From NCBI RefSeq assembly GCF_020567705.1, contig NZ_JAJDJU010000023.1, positions 1-35,462 of the forward strand: 35,462 bases of DNA, written 5' to 3'. The position numbers were made by a program, and so were the translations under genes. This document shows, in pieces, positions 16,400 through 24,519 of the stretch. The notes under the pieces are model-generated. The model was not told the DNA's origin and ran no database searches. It was given only the letters and a program-made list of their open reading frames with translations. This DNA is from Acidocella sp. KAb 2-4 (GTDB taxonomy: Bacteria > Pseudomonadota > Alphaproteobacteria > Acetobacterales > Acetobacteraceae). Each line of letters starts with the position of its first letter. Positions within the stretch are counted from its first letter, which is position 1.

Positions 16400-16435
16400 C
16401 GCCGCGGTTGGTGAGTGATGTTGCCAGCCGCGGCG
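16400..16435 (+). other. Intercistronic hairpin, 12 base pairs
   Basis: CGCCGCGGTTGG (16400-16411) pairs with CCAGCCGCGGCG (16424-16435) with one G-U wobble around a 12-base loop, starting eight bases after the DUF1329 stop codon. No T-tract follows, so it is more likely an mRNA-stabilising or partial-termination element than a full terminator. Confidence 0.6.
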
Positions 16436-16537
16436 ATATGACGAATAAACATGCTGCGTCTTATTCGGTAAGAGCGGGACGCACCGATTTCGTCTCTCTG
16501 TCGGGTTATGTACCTGTTTGTCTTCTTCGGATCTATT

Positions 16538-17653
16538 ATGAATCATCGCCATAAGATTGTGCACCGCCGAAATTTGCTGCTAGGAGGTGCTGCGGCCGTG
16601 ATCGCAAGTGTCCTCAAGCCGGGCAACGCCTTGGCGCTTACTGGTGTTGCTGCCCTGGACACGCCATCGTTGAAAGTGAAGGCGCCTGCCCGTGTATTGC
16701 TTGTGGCAGTTACGCAAACGCCCGGCGGGCGACTCGTGGCGGTTGGTGAACATGGCGTCATCATTTTCTCAGACGATAATGGCGTGACCTGGGCACAGGC
16801 GGCTGTACCCGTAAATGTAACATTGACCTGCGTCCGCTTTGCTACGTCCATGACGGGGTGGGCGGTTGGCCATTTCGGTGTAATTTTGAATACGGACGAT
16901 GGCGGTGCTACGTGGCAGATGCAACTCGATGGTATCCAGGCAAACCAGCTGACCGAACAGGCGGCACAAGATCCGTCGGTTGCCAACAGCCCGTCTCCAG
17001 GAGCACCATTGGCAGAAAAACGCGCCGAGCATTTCCTGAGTGAAGGACCTGACAAGCCGTTTCTCACGTTGCTCGTGCTAGAGCCACAAAAGGTCTTAGC
17101 GTTTGGGGCCTACCGGATGGCTATGCTGACCGAGGATGGTGGTAAAACATGGTGCGATTGGAGTTTACACATCTACGACAGGCTAAGCCACAATATCTAT
17201 GACGCACAGGCTATTGGCAGCGAGTATTATATCGTCGGAGAAATGGGGTTGGTCTTCTGTTCTAATGACGGTGGGAACACGTTTCTTCCCCTTACAGCGC
17301 CAGAGAATGTCACGTTGTTTGGCATTCTTGGTGCGCGAAACGGCGCGCTTATTGTGTTCGGCGTAGCCGGGAGCGCTTTTCGGTCGATCGATGGCGGCAA
17401 GAGTTGGACGCCACTAGTGATTCCGACCCAGGAAGACTTGACGGCCGGGCGTGTCCTGCCTTCCGGCGCGGTTGTAATGGTCAGCGAGTCCGGGCTTCTG
17501 TTCGAGAGTATGGATAATGGCATCACTTATCGTGCGATTTCAGGTGTGCAGCCCCAGCCCTTCTTCGATATCGATATTGCGCGAGATGGCGCACTGATTG
17601 CGGTAGGGGCCGCGGGCATTACAAAGATCTCAAAAGAACTTTTTCTTTCGTAA
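16538..17653 (+). CDS. Ycf48-like/BNR-repeat beta-propeller protein, Tat-exported
   Basis: The 371-residue protein starts MNHRHKIVHRRNLLLGGAA, a twin-arginine signal (Arg10-Arg11), so it is probably exported folded to the periplasm. The body has repeated propeller blades with Asp-box-like motifs: FSDDNGVTW, NTDDGGATW, TEDGGKTW, CSNDGGNTF, SIDGGKSW and ESMDNGITY, six in all, as in Ycf48/BNR proteins. I choose ATG 16538 since it places the twin-arginine motif near the N terminus; the frame opens 10 codons earlier. Such proteins sit beside RND transporters in hydrophobic-compound clusters and may act as accessory subunits. The next gene begins 15 bases after its stop. Confidence 0.85.
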   Translation: MNHRHKIVHRRNLLLGGAAAVIASVLKPGNALALTGVAALDTPSLKVKAPARVLLVAVTQTPGGRLVAVGEHGVIIFSDDNGVTWAQAAVPVNVTLTCVRFATSMTGWAVGHFGVILNTDDGGATWQMQLDGIQANQLTEQAAQDPSVANSPSPGAPLAEKRAEHFLSEGPDKPFLTLLVLEPQKVLAFGAYRMAMLTEDGGKTWCDWSLHIYDRLSHNIYDAQAIGSEYYIVGEMGLVFCSNDGGNTFLPLTAPENVTLFGILGARNGALIVFGVAGSAFRSIDGGKSWTPLVIPTQEDLTAGRVLPSGAVVMVSESGLLFESMDNGITYRAISGVQPQPFFDIDIARDGALIAVGAAGITKISKELFLS

Positions 17654-17668
17654 GGCAGGAATACAACT

Positions 17669-20068
17669 TTGGCAGCGAATCTCGATGATACCGCACCAAT
17701 CATTAGCGATGTATTGGATTTCGATCATGGCTCCGGCTCCCTTGTTGAACGGTTACTGTTTAACAATCGGCCGATCATTTTATTCCTTTGCCTAATTGCG
17801 ACACTCATTTTAGGTTTCGAGGCTACGCATATCAAGCTGAATGCCAGTTTCGAAAAGATGATTCCGCGGCATCAGCCTTTTATTGTCAACTTCTACAATC
17901 ATTATGCCGATCTGCAGTCCCAGGGCAATGCCATTGACATTGCTGTTCAGGCGGATAATGGAACGATCATCAATGCACATTATCTGGAAGTTCTGAAGGA
18001 ACTGAATGATAAAATTTATCTTCTACCAAATGTAGATCGTGCTTTTATGACATCCCTTTGGACGCCATCGACCCGTTGGGTTTCTGTCGTATCAGATGGG
18101 CTTGCAAGTGGTCCGGTTATTGACAGCGGTTCATACGATGGATCACCGGCGCAGCTGAATATCGTCGCGCAAAATATCGCTAAAACAGGCAAGATCGGCG
18201 AGATCGTGAGTAATGATTTCACGTCGAGTATGATTCACGTCCCGCTCTTGCAGTATGATGGCCTAACGGGAAAGCAAATCAATTACGGCCAGTTGGCAAC
18301 GGAGTTGAATGGCCTGCGGAAGGAATATGCGGCGAAGGGAGTAAAGCTGCATATCATCGGCTTTGGCATGGTCGTTGGTGATATGATCAACGGGATTGGC
18401 AAGATTTTAACATTTTTTGCTGTCTCAGCGATTATTGCGACGGCTATGTTGTTCTGGTTTACGCGCTGTATTCGCAGCACGCTATTGGTGGTTTCGGCAT
18501 CGATTATCGCCGTGATCTGGCAGATGGGCTTTTTGCCACTGCTTGGCTATGACCTCACGCCGTATTCGGTTCTTGTGCCATTTCTCGTTTTTGCGATCGG
18601 TATGAGTCATGGCGCTCAGAAAATGAATGGCGTGATGCAGGATATCGGACGCGGTGCACATCCGCTTGTCGCTGCTCGTTTCACCTTTCGGCGCCTATTC
18701 ATGGCGGGCTTTGCGGCGTTAGTCTGCGATGCATCTAGTTTTGCGGTGCTGTTAACGATCCGGATTGGTGCAATTCAAGAGCTTGCATTATTGGCTAGCA
18801 TAGGTGTTGGTATTTTAATTTTTACTAATTTGATCATGCTTCCCATGGTGCTCAGCTACACTGGCGTTAGCAAAAAGGCGGCGGCCCGGAGCTTGCGGAA
18901 TGAGGGGCATCCCGATGCCAGGATTGATTATCCACTTTGGAACTTTCTTGATAAGTTTACACACAAAGAATATGCCGTTTTGGCGATCGTGGTTGCGGTG
19001 ATACTCGGTGGCGTTGGCATCTATGTTGGCAAGAATGTGCAGGTTGGCGATATTGACAAAGGCGCGCCAGAGTTGCGCCAGGATTCACAGTATAATATCG
19101 ACAACGCTTATATAATTAATCATTATTCTACCAGTAGCGACAAGTTTGTCGTTCTAGTTGATACACCGAACGGGGATTGCATCGCATATCCGACATTGTA
19201 TGCTATGAGCAATTTACAATGGGAACTCGAGCAGATGCCCCAGGTTCAATCAACCTATTCGTTGGGTTCATTTGCGGCGCAGCTAACAATGTTGCTTACC
19301 GAGAATTCACCAAAATGGTACGAAATCGTGAAGAATCAGGACTTTCTCGGAGACTTCACTGAGCATCTAACATCAAATGTAGCAAATTTTGACTGTAATT
19401 TTGCGCCCATTTACGTCTACTTGGTTGATCATAAGGCCGCGACCCTGAATGCGGTGATTAGAAAAGTCCAAAGCTTTATAAAAAATCCGCAGAATCAGTC
19501 GCCTGATTTCAAGATCTCTCTGGCGGGCGGTAATGCGGGTATAGATGCTGCCACCAATATTGTGATTGAGCAGGCTAATGAAATCATGCTCATCCTTGTC
19601 TATAGCACGGTAATTCTATTCTGTTTTATAGTGTTCCGTTCGTGGCGAGCGGTTCTTTGTGCTGTATTGCCTTTGATCCTGACCTCCATTTTGGCACAGG
19701 CCCTCATGGTTTGGCTGGGTATCGGCATCAAAGTTGCGACGTTACCAGTCATGGCTCTGGGCGTTGGCATCGGTGTGGATTACGCGCTCTACGTCTTGGG
19801 TATTGTCATTAAGCAACTCCGCGCGGGGGCGTCGCTCAGTCACGCCTACCACCGCACATTGCTTTTTACCGGAAAGGTTGTGCTGCTGACCGGCTTTACG
19901 CTTGCCGCAGGAGTGGTGACGTGGATTTTTGCGCCAATCAAGTTCCAGGCCGATATGGGCTTGCTTCTTTCCTTCATGTTCCTGTGGAATATGATGGGTG
20001 CCATGATCCTGTTGCCATCACTGGCTTATTTTCTGCTGCCGCCGAAAATTTTCGATAAGGCATCATAA
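17669..20068 (+). CDS. RND/MMPL superfamily transporter
   Basis: This 799-residue transporter has the duplicated RND plan: TM1 at about 33-52, a large periplasmic domain, a TM block at about 245-400, TM7 near 440, a second periplasmic domain and a final TM block at about 630-790. The GVGIGVDYALYV motif with Asp704-Tyr705 is the conserved TM10 pair of MMPL/HpnN-type proteins; the first-half equivalent reads FAIGMSHGAQ without the Asp. The TTG start is supported by AGGCAGGA eight bases upstream. It should move a lipophilic substrate with the DUF1302, DUF1329 and Ycf48-like partners. Its base composition is visibly richer in A+T than the neighbours (19081-19140 has 19 G+C in 60), hinting at different ancestry. 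Confidence 0.9.
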   Translation: MAANLDDTAPIISDVLDFDHGSGSLVERLLFNNRPIILFLCLIATLILGFEATHIKLNASFEKMIPRHQPFIVNFYNHYADLQSQGNAIDIAVQADNGTIINAHYLEVLKELNDKIYLLPNVDRAFMTSLWTPSTRWVSVVSDGLASGPVIDSGSYDGSPAQLNIVAQNIAKTGKIGEIVSNDFTSSMIHVPLLQYDGLTGKQINYGQLATELNGLRKEYAAKGVKLHIIGFGMVVGDMINGIGKILTFFAVSAIIATAMLFWFTRCIRSTLLVVSASIIAVIWQMGFLPLLGYDLTPYSVLVPFLVFAIGMSHGAQKMNGVMQDIGRGAHPLVAARFTFRRLFMAGFAALVCDASSFAVLLTIRIGAIQELALLASIGVGILIFTNLIMLPMVLSYTGVSKKAAARSLRNEGHPDARIDYPLWNFLDKFTHKEYAVLAIVVAVILGGVGIYVGKNVQVGDIDKGAPELRQDSQYNIDNAYIINHYSTSSDKFVVLVDTPNGDCIAYPTLYAMSNLQWELEQMPQVQSTYSLGSFAAQLTMLLTENSPKWYEIVKNQDFLGDFTEHLTSNVANFDCNFAPIYVYLVDHKAATLNAVIRKVQSFIKNPQNQSPDFKISLAGGNAGIDAATNIVIEQANEIMLILVYSTVILFCFIVFRSWRAVLCAVLPLILTSILAQALMVWLGIGIKVATLPVMALGVGIGVDYALYVLGIVIKQLRAGASLSHAYHRTLLFTGKVVLLTGFTLAAGVVTWIFAPIKFQADMGLLLSFMFLWNMMGAMILLPSLAYFLLPPKIFDKAS

Positions 20069-20105
20069 CTCAAGAAAATCGTGATTTCCGCCTAGCTGAC
20101 GAGCT

Positions 20106-20137
20106 AATCTGGCGCGGCTTATTGCCCGCGCCAGATT
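20106..20137. terminator. Perfect 12-base-pair hairpin between convergent genes
   Basis: AATCTGGCGCGG (20106-20117) and CCGCGCCAGATT (20126-20137) pair perfectly around an eight-base loop. The hairpin covers the stop codon of the minus-strand crotonase gene. No good T-tract follows on either strand, so termination strength is uncertain. Confidence 0.55.
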
Positions 20138-20895
20138 GGTTTGCGCCGTTCGGAAAAGGCCCTTTTTCCTTCTTGTGCGTCTTCACTCGTAAACATGGCG
20201 GCAGCAGACGGGTAGGTCTTAGGATTCATCATGGTCGTAAAATTGGGCTGATCAAAGCTTGCGTATGCCGCCTGCTTGCTGCACCTTATTGCTAGCGGCG
20301 CACATTGAGCGATTTGATCGGCCCAAGTTTTCGCGGCCGACATAAGTTCCTCGGCAGGCACAACCTGATTGACGAAGCCAAGCTCAAATCCTTCCGCGGC
20401 ATTCACGCTTCGACCAGTTAAAATCATTGACATGGCACGTTTTGTGCCGATAGCACGCGGCAACCTTTGTACGCCTCCTCCCAAGGCCGCCCACCCGACT
20501 TTTGGTTCCGGCAGGGCGAATGTGGCATTTTCCGAGGCGACGATTAAATCGCATGCCAGCGCCATCTCAAAGCCGCCGCCCATTGCTGGGCCATTTACCG
20601 CCGCGATCACGGGAAGAGGATAATCGGCACGAAATGCTAGTCCACCAAATCCGGTTTTCGGCAGGTCAATGATGCCGGTTTCAAGATTATGCTTGAGATC
20701 ATAACCGGTGCAAAATGTCCTGCCGGACCCGGTTAGAATCACAGCTCGAATTGACGTGTTCTTTTCCAGTTCGTCGAAGATATCCGATAGTTCGTAATGC
20801 GCGGCGGGCGGTAGGGCGTTCATTTGGTCCGGGCGCTGAATGGTTATTGTCGCAAATTGACGAGTTATCTCTAGCTTGGAAAAATTACCGGCCAT
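20119..20895 (-). CDS. Enoyl-CoA hydratase (crotonase family, both catalytic glutamates)
   Basis: The 258-residue protein has the oxyanion-hole segments GRTFCTGYDLK and NGPAMGGGFEMALACD. The two glutamates expected for hydration are present: one directly after GGGF and one in FALPEPKVGW, 20 residues apart as in mammalian crotonase. The GGGVQRLPRAIG helix follows. It should hydrate a trans-2-enoyl-CoA in a beta-oxidation-like sequence, in contrast to the single-Glu paralogue at 2625. It is convergent with the RND gene and divergent from the Gfo/Idh/MocA gene; its stop codon lies in a hairpin. Confidence 0.87.
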   Translation of the reverse strand: MAGNFSKLEITRQFATITIQRPDQMNALPPAAHYELSDIFDELEKNTSIRAVILTGSGRTFCTGYDLKHNLETGIIDLPKTGFGGLAFRADYPLPVIAAVNGPAMGGGFEMALACDLIVASENATFALPEPKVGWAALGGGVQRLPRAIGTKRAMSMILTGRSVNAAEGFELGFVNQVVPAEELMSAAKTWADQIAQCAPLAIRCSKQAAYASFDQPNFTTMMNPKTYPSAAAMFTSEDAQEGKRAFSERRKPIWRGQ

Positions 20896-21066
20896 TTCTT
20901 TCGCTCATTCTTTGGTCAAGATGGTACTGTTTAGTATATAAGCAAAATATCAGAATAACAAAATAAGCAGCGAGTGTTTGTAGTGCTAAAGAGATCTTCA
21001 GAATATGGTTGAGCCAGCCGCGTCTCATTTGATGCGGATCAAAAATCACTGGGACAGGAAATAGAA
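20896..21066. promoter_or_regulatory. AT-rich divergent promoter region
   Basis: This 171-base gap between the crotonase and Gfo/Idh/MocA genes is markedly AT-rich. It contains the short palindrome TACT-GTTT-AGTA (20926-20937) followed by TATATAAGC. A CAGGAAATAGAA ribosome binding region precedes the ATG at 21067. No full copy of the GCATRCGTACS element is present. Confidence 0.4.
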
Positions 21067-22167
21067 ATGGCTATACAAAAAATTCGTGTTGGTATTATCG
21101 GTGTGCAGCCGGACCGCAGTTGGGCGGCGCTCGCACATATCCCCGCGTTACGGGCGATGCCGGAGCAATATGATATTACGGCGATCAGCACCACGCGCCA
21201 GGAGAGCGCGAATGCTGCGGCTACTCATTATGGCATTCCGCGGGGTTATGGGCATCATGCGCCGTTAGTGAACGCGCCGGATGTTGATCTTGTCGCGGTC
21301 ACGGTCAAGGTGCCCCACCATTACGAGATTGTTAAGGCAGCGCTTGAAGCGGGTAAGATGGTTTATTGTGAATGGCCGCTTGGCAATGGGCTGCCGGAGG
21401 CGGAAGAGCTTGCCGCCTTGGCTAAGGCAAAAGATGTGCGGACCGTCGTTGGCTTGCAAGCCCAGTTTGCGCCGCCTTTGGCTTACGCCCGGGATCTCGT
21501 GGAGCAGGGCTACGTCGGAGAAGTCTTGTCCGCCAGTGTGATCGGGACGGGTATGAATTGGGGCGAGTGTGTTGACGCCCCAAATGCCTATACCGCGGAT
21601 CGCAAGAACGGTGCGACAATGTTGACCATTCCGGTGTCGCATACTGTTGATGGTGTCTGTTCGATGTTGGGCGAGATCCGAGCTGTCTCCGCTCTGCTCG
21701 TCAATCGGCGTCATTCAACGATCCTCGCGGATACTGGTGAAGCATTGGCATTAACCGCCGAGGATCAGGTCGCTTTTGTCGCCACGCTCCAAGGCGGCGC
21801 GGTGCTAACGGCGCATTATCGCGGCGGCATGACCAAGGGGACCGGATTGCTGCTTGAGATTAATGGCACACGAGGGGATTTGCGCCTTACGTCTATCGGT
21901 GGCCATGCGCAGATTTTTGACATGGAGCTTTCGGGGGCCGCGGCAGGGCAGGAGGAGATGCAGAAGCTGCAGGTGCCGGCGAAGTATTATCACACGGCTT
22001 TGCACACCGGCCCTGCGGTGAACGTAGCTGAAGTCTACGCCCAGCTTGCTCGTGATGTCCGCGATGGCACATGTATTTGTCCTGATTTCCACCATGCCGT
22101 GCTACGCCACCGCATGGTGGAGGCAATTGAGCGGGCGTCTGAGACTGGTCAGAGACAAAGCCTGTAA
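21067..22167 (+). CDS. Gfo/Idh/MocA-family oxidoreductase-like protein with EWP in place of EKP
   Basis: The 366-residue product has an N-terminal Rossmann start (IRVGIIGVQPDRSWAALAHI in part) and the C-terminal beta-sheet domain of Gfo/Idh/MocA proteins. The family motif C-E-K-P, whose Lys takes part in catalysis, reads VYCEWPLGN here, as in Gal80-like members that bind cofactor without classical dehydrogenase chemistry. The downstream VGLQAQFAPPLAYARDLV helix and the H-T-V-D segment (VSHTVDGV) are kept. The enzyme's substrate cannot be named; a redox, epimerase-like or regulatory cofactor-sensing role is possible. It is the first gene of the long plus-strand run. Confidence 0.8.
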   Translation: MAIQKIRVGIIGVQPDRSWAALAHIPALRAMPEQYDITAISTTRQESANAAATHYGIPRGYGHHAPLVNAPDVDLVAVTVKVPHHYEIVKAALEAGKMVYCEWPLGNGLPEAEELAALAKAKDVRTVVGLQAQFAPPLAYARDLVEQGYVGEVLSASVIGTGMNWGECVDAPNAYTADRKNGATMLTIPVSHTVDGVCSMLGEIRAVSALLVNRRHSTILADTGEALALTAEDQVAFVATLQGGAVLTAHYRGGMTKGTGLLLEINGTRGDLRLTSIGGHAQIFDMELSGAAAGQEEMQKLQVPAKYYHTALHTGPAVNVAEVYAQLARDVRDGTCICPDFHHAVLRHRMVEAIERASETGQRQSL

Positions 22168-22196
22168 CTGCCCACCCGTATTCGTTTATCAACCGT

Positions 22197-22217
22197 GCGC
22201 ATGCGTACGGGTATTGT
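22197..22217 (+). promoter_or_regulatory. GCATGCGTACGG element and candidate promoter before MFE-2-type SDR
   Basis: GCATGCGTACGG (22199-22210) is the longest match to the recurring element. A TATTGT -10-like box (22212-22217) follows at once, with TCAACC (22189-22194) 17 bases upstream of it. ACCCGTA (22174-22180) is the inverted counterpart of TACGGGT (22206-22212). Confidence 0.45.
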
Positions 22218-22275
22218 GCGAACGAAAAACAATGATAAGATGTGACCACAATCATATTTAACGCGGGAGAATCAC

Positions 22276-23175
22276 ATGAGTTTGCTGAACGGCCGTGTCG
22301 CTATCGTTACTGGCGCAGGGCGTGGGCTGGGCCGGGCCCACGCGTTGATGCTTGCCAAACACGGCGCTAAAGTCGTTGTTAACGATCTAGGGTCGTCAGC
22401 AGCCGGCGTCGGTGAGGATCAAACCCCGGCGGAGGAGGTGGTCGCAACCATCAAGGCCGCCGGCGGCGATGCGGCGGTGAACACCAGCGACGTCTCGAAT
22501 TGGAAGGGCGCGCAGGAAATGGTCCAACAGGCGGTGGACACATTTGGCGGCCTGGACATTCTCATCAACAACGCAGGCATTCTGCGCGACCGCATGCTTG
22601 TGAACATGAGCGAGGATGAGTGGGATATCGTTGTCAAGGTTCACCTAAAAGGCACTTTCGCGCCACTGCACCATGCTGCGAATTACTGGCGCGCGCAGAG
22701 CAAGGCCGGTAAGCCAGTCGATGCCCGCGTTATCAATACCACCTCGCATTCGGCGCTCTTCGCGAATATCGGCCAGACGAATTATGCTGCGGCAAAGGGG
22801 GGAATCGCGACCCTCACGCAAGTCGCGGCACGTGAGCTTGCCCGCATCGGTGTTACCGTTAATGCTATTGCGCCGCGTGCCAATACCCGCATGACCGAAG
22901 GGCTCCGCGAGTACACGCCGGAGCAGCTTGAACGTCGTGACCCTGAATGGATTGCCGCCTTGGTTGCCTGGCTGTGTAGCCCTGAAGCGAAGCACATTTC
23001 TGGCCGCGTCTTTGAAGCCTGGGGGTATGGCTACGAGGTCATCGAGAGCTGGCAGCACGGCCCTGGCGCCGAGGCGAGTAAGGATCCCACGGAACTTGGG
23101 TCGCGGATCAGTCAGATCGTTAAGTTTGCCCGCGCCAATGCTGGGATCGACAAGAACACCTGGCTCGACCCCTAA
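22276..23175 (+). CDS. SDR, MFE-2/17-beta-HSD4-type 3-hydroxyacyl-CoA dehydrogenase-like
   Basis: This 299-residue SDR has TGAGRGLGRAHA at about 12-23, a VVNDLG segment that marks the D-3-hydroxyacyl-CoA dehydrogenase domain of multifunctional enzyme type 2, NNAGILRDRMLVNM at about 97-110, and catalytic Tyr170 and Lys174 (NYAAAKGG). The ILRDR and VNDLG signatures are shared with the mycobacterial steroid side-chain enzyme Hsd4A and eukaryotic 17-beta-HSD4. Length exceeds a classical SDR because of a C-terminal extension typical of this group. It should oxidise a 3-hydroxyacyl-CoA of the pathway, following a hydratase. GGGAG precedes the ATG. A strong hairpin follows the stop codon. Confidence 0.87.
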   Translation: MSLLNGRVAIVTGAGRGLGRAHALMLAKHGAKVVVNDLGSSAAGVGEDQTPAEEVVATIKAAGGDAAVNTSDVSNWKGAQEMVQQAVDTFGGLDILINNAGILRDRMLVNMSEDEWDIVVKVHLKGTFAPLHHAANYWRAQSKAGKPVDARVINTTSHSALFANIGQTNYAAAKGGIATLTQVAARELARIGVTVNAIAPRANTRMTEGLREYTPEQLERRDPEWIAALVAWLCSPEAKHISGRVFEAWGYGYEVIESWQHGPGAEASKDPTELGSRISQIVKFARANAGIDKNTWLDP

Positions 23176-23189
23176 GCCGGAAGAGTTGC

Positions 23190-23223
23190 ATCGGGCCGGA
23201 CCGTTTGGCGGTGCCGGCCCGAT
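23190..23223 (+). other. Intercistronic hairpin
   Basis: ATCGGGCCGG (23190-23199) pairs perfectly with CCGGCCCGAT (23214-23223). The adjoining ACCG and CGGT can extend it to 14 base pairs with one bulged base and a five-base loop. Only CTTGAA follows, so it may be a partial terminator or message-stability element between the SDR and lipocalin-like genes. Confidence 0.6.
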
Positions 23224-23268
23224 CTTGAATGTTGAGCCGGTCTGTGTGCCTGAAACGGAGACACAAAA

Positions 23269-24483
23269 ATGCAACTCACGCCCTATGATGAATTTCCGGT
23301 GCATCAGGCGCCGCATCCGTTCAGCTATATTCCGTCTACGGATTTTAACTGGGATGACGGCTATTATTTCGGCGTGTTTAGCCCTGATGACGGTATCTTC
23401 CTCGCGACCGGCGCGCGAGTGAACCCCAATTCAGACATTATCGGCGGCTACGCCCTTCTCAACATTCACGGTCAGCAGACGACTCTGCGGTTCAACCGCT
23501 GTTGGCGGCGCGATTTCAATCTGCGTATCGGGCCGTGGCGGATCGAGTTTATCGAGCCGCTAAAGGCGTTGCGCCTCGCGCTGGAGGCGAATGACAGCGG
23601 GATCAGCTTTGACATTCTTTGGGAAGGGACGTCTCCGGCCTTTCTTGAAGAGCATCACATCGCGGTCAACCGAGGCCGCCGTACGACGGACCAGACGCGT
23701 TATTCGCAGCCGGGGAAGGCCACCGGGCTTCTGACCTTTCGCGGTCAGAGCTGGAAGATCACGCCGGAGCGCTGGAGTGGCGCGCGGGACCATAGCTGGG
23801 GGCTGTACGCAGACCGGCCGCCGCTCTCGCCCGTTGCTTCCGTATTGCCGCCGCGTGAGGTGGATACTGGGCCAAAACGGGCACTACGTTTCTGGACCTG
23901 TTTTCGCACAGATCCGTTCAGCGGGTTCTTTCATCTGCATGAGGATTTCGAGGGACGGCAAGCTAATTTCAATGATGTATTCGGCACGCCGTTTGGCGGG
24001 CGTCTGTTCCGTGGCTGGGAGGAGGCAATCGAGCTGACGGGAGGCCGGCACGAGATAGAATTCGAACCCAGTACGCGCATGCTGAAACGCGCCGTGCTCC
24101 ATCTGACCGATGTTAACGGCGGTGCTTGGCGCCAAGTCTTCGAGCGGGCCGCGCCACCATGGGTGGTGCAGACCATGGGTTACCATCCAGGCAGCTGGAA
24201 GGATGGCGGCACGTTCTTCACCTATCACGGCTCGGAGGAACTGGCGCTGGAGTGGGACGAATTTGATTTCTCGCGCCAGCCCGCGCCTTACACTCCCTAC
24301 GTCGTGCGCGGGGAGGCCGCGGCGTCCAATTTTGGCGAAGGCAGTGCGCGTGGCCAGCTGGTGCATGGACCGGAATATCTGTGCCGCGTCACCACCTATG
24401 CGCCGGATGGCACGGTGAGTACGGGCGCCGCCCAGGTGGAGATGTTCATCAATGGCCCATACAAACCCTATGGGCTGGAATAA
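23269..24483 (+). CDS. AttH/CrtC-type lipocalin-like protein (DUF7064/DUF7065-like), second copy
   Basis: This 404-residue beta-rich protein has the GARDHSWGLYADRP motif near residue 177 (R-D-H-SWG signature), WTCFRTDPFSGFFHLHEDFEG in part as FSGFFHLHEDFEG, and a C-terminal MFINGPYKPYGLE. It is longer than the 10943 paralogue and shares the two-domain lipocalin-like plan of DUF7064/7065 proteins related to hydroxyneurosporene synthase. A hydratase or ligand-binding function on a hydrophobic compound is possible but unproven. GGAG sits eight bases before the ATG. It lies between the MFE-2-type SDR and the APH-fold gene in the main plus-strand run. Confidence 0.72.
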   Translation: MQLTPYDEFPVHQAPHPFSYIPSTDFNWDDGYYFGVFSPDDGIFLATGARVNPNSDIIGGYALLNIHGQQTTLRFNRCWRRDFNLRIGPWRIEFIEPLKALRLALEANDSGISFDILWEGTSPAFLEEHHIAVNRGRRTTDQTRYSQPGKATGLLTFRGQSWKITPERWSGARDHSWGLYADRPPLSPVASVLPPREVDTGPKRALRFWTCFRTDPFSGFFHLHEDFEGRQANFNDVFGTPFGGRLFRGWEEAIELTGGRHEIEFEPSTRMLKRAVLHLTDVNGGAWRQVFERAAPPWVVQTMGYHPGSWKDGGTFFTYHGSEELALEWDEFDFSRQPAPYTPYVVRGEAAASNFGEGSARGQLVHGPEYLCRVTTYAPDGTVSTGAAQVEMFINGPYKPYGLE

Positions 24484-24519
24484 CTGTATCCCGTGACGAT
24501 CGCTCAATCAGAGGCGAGG

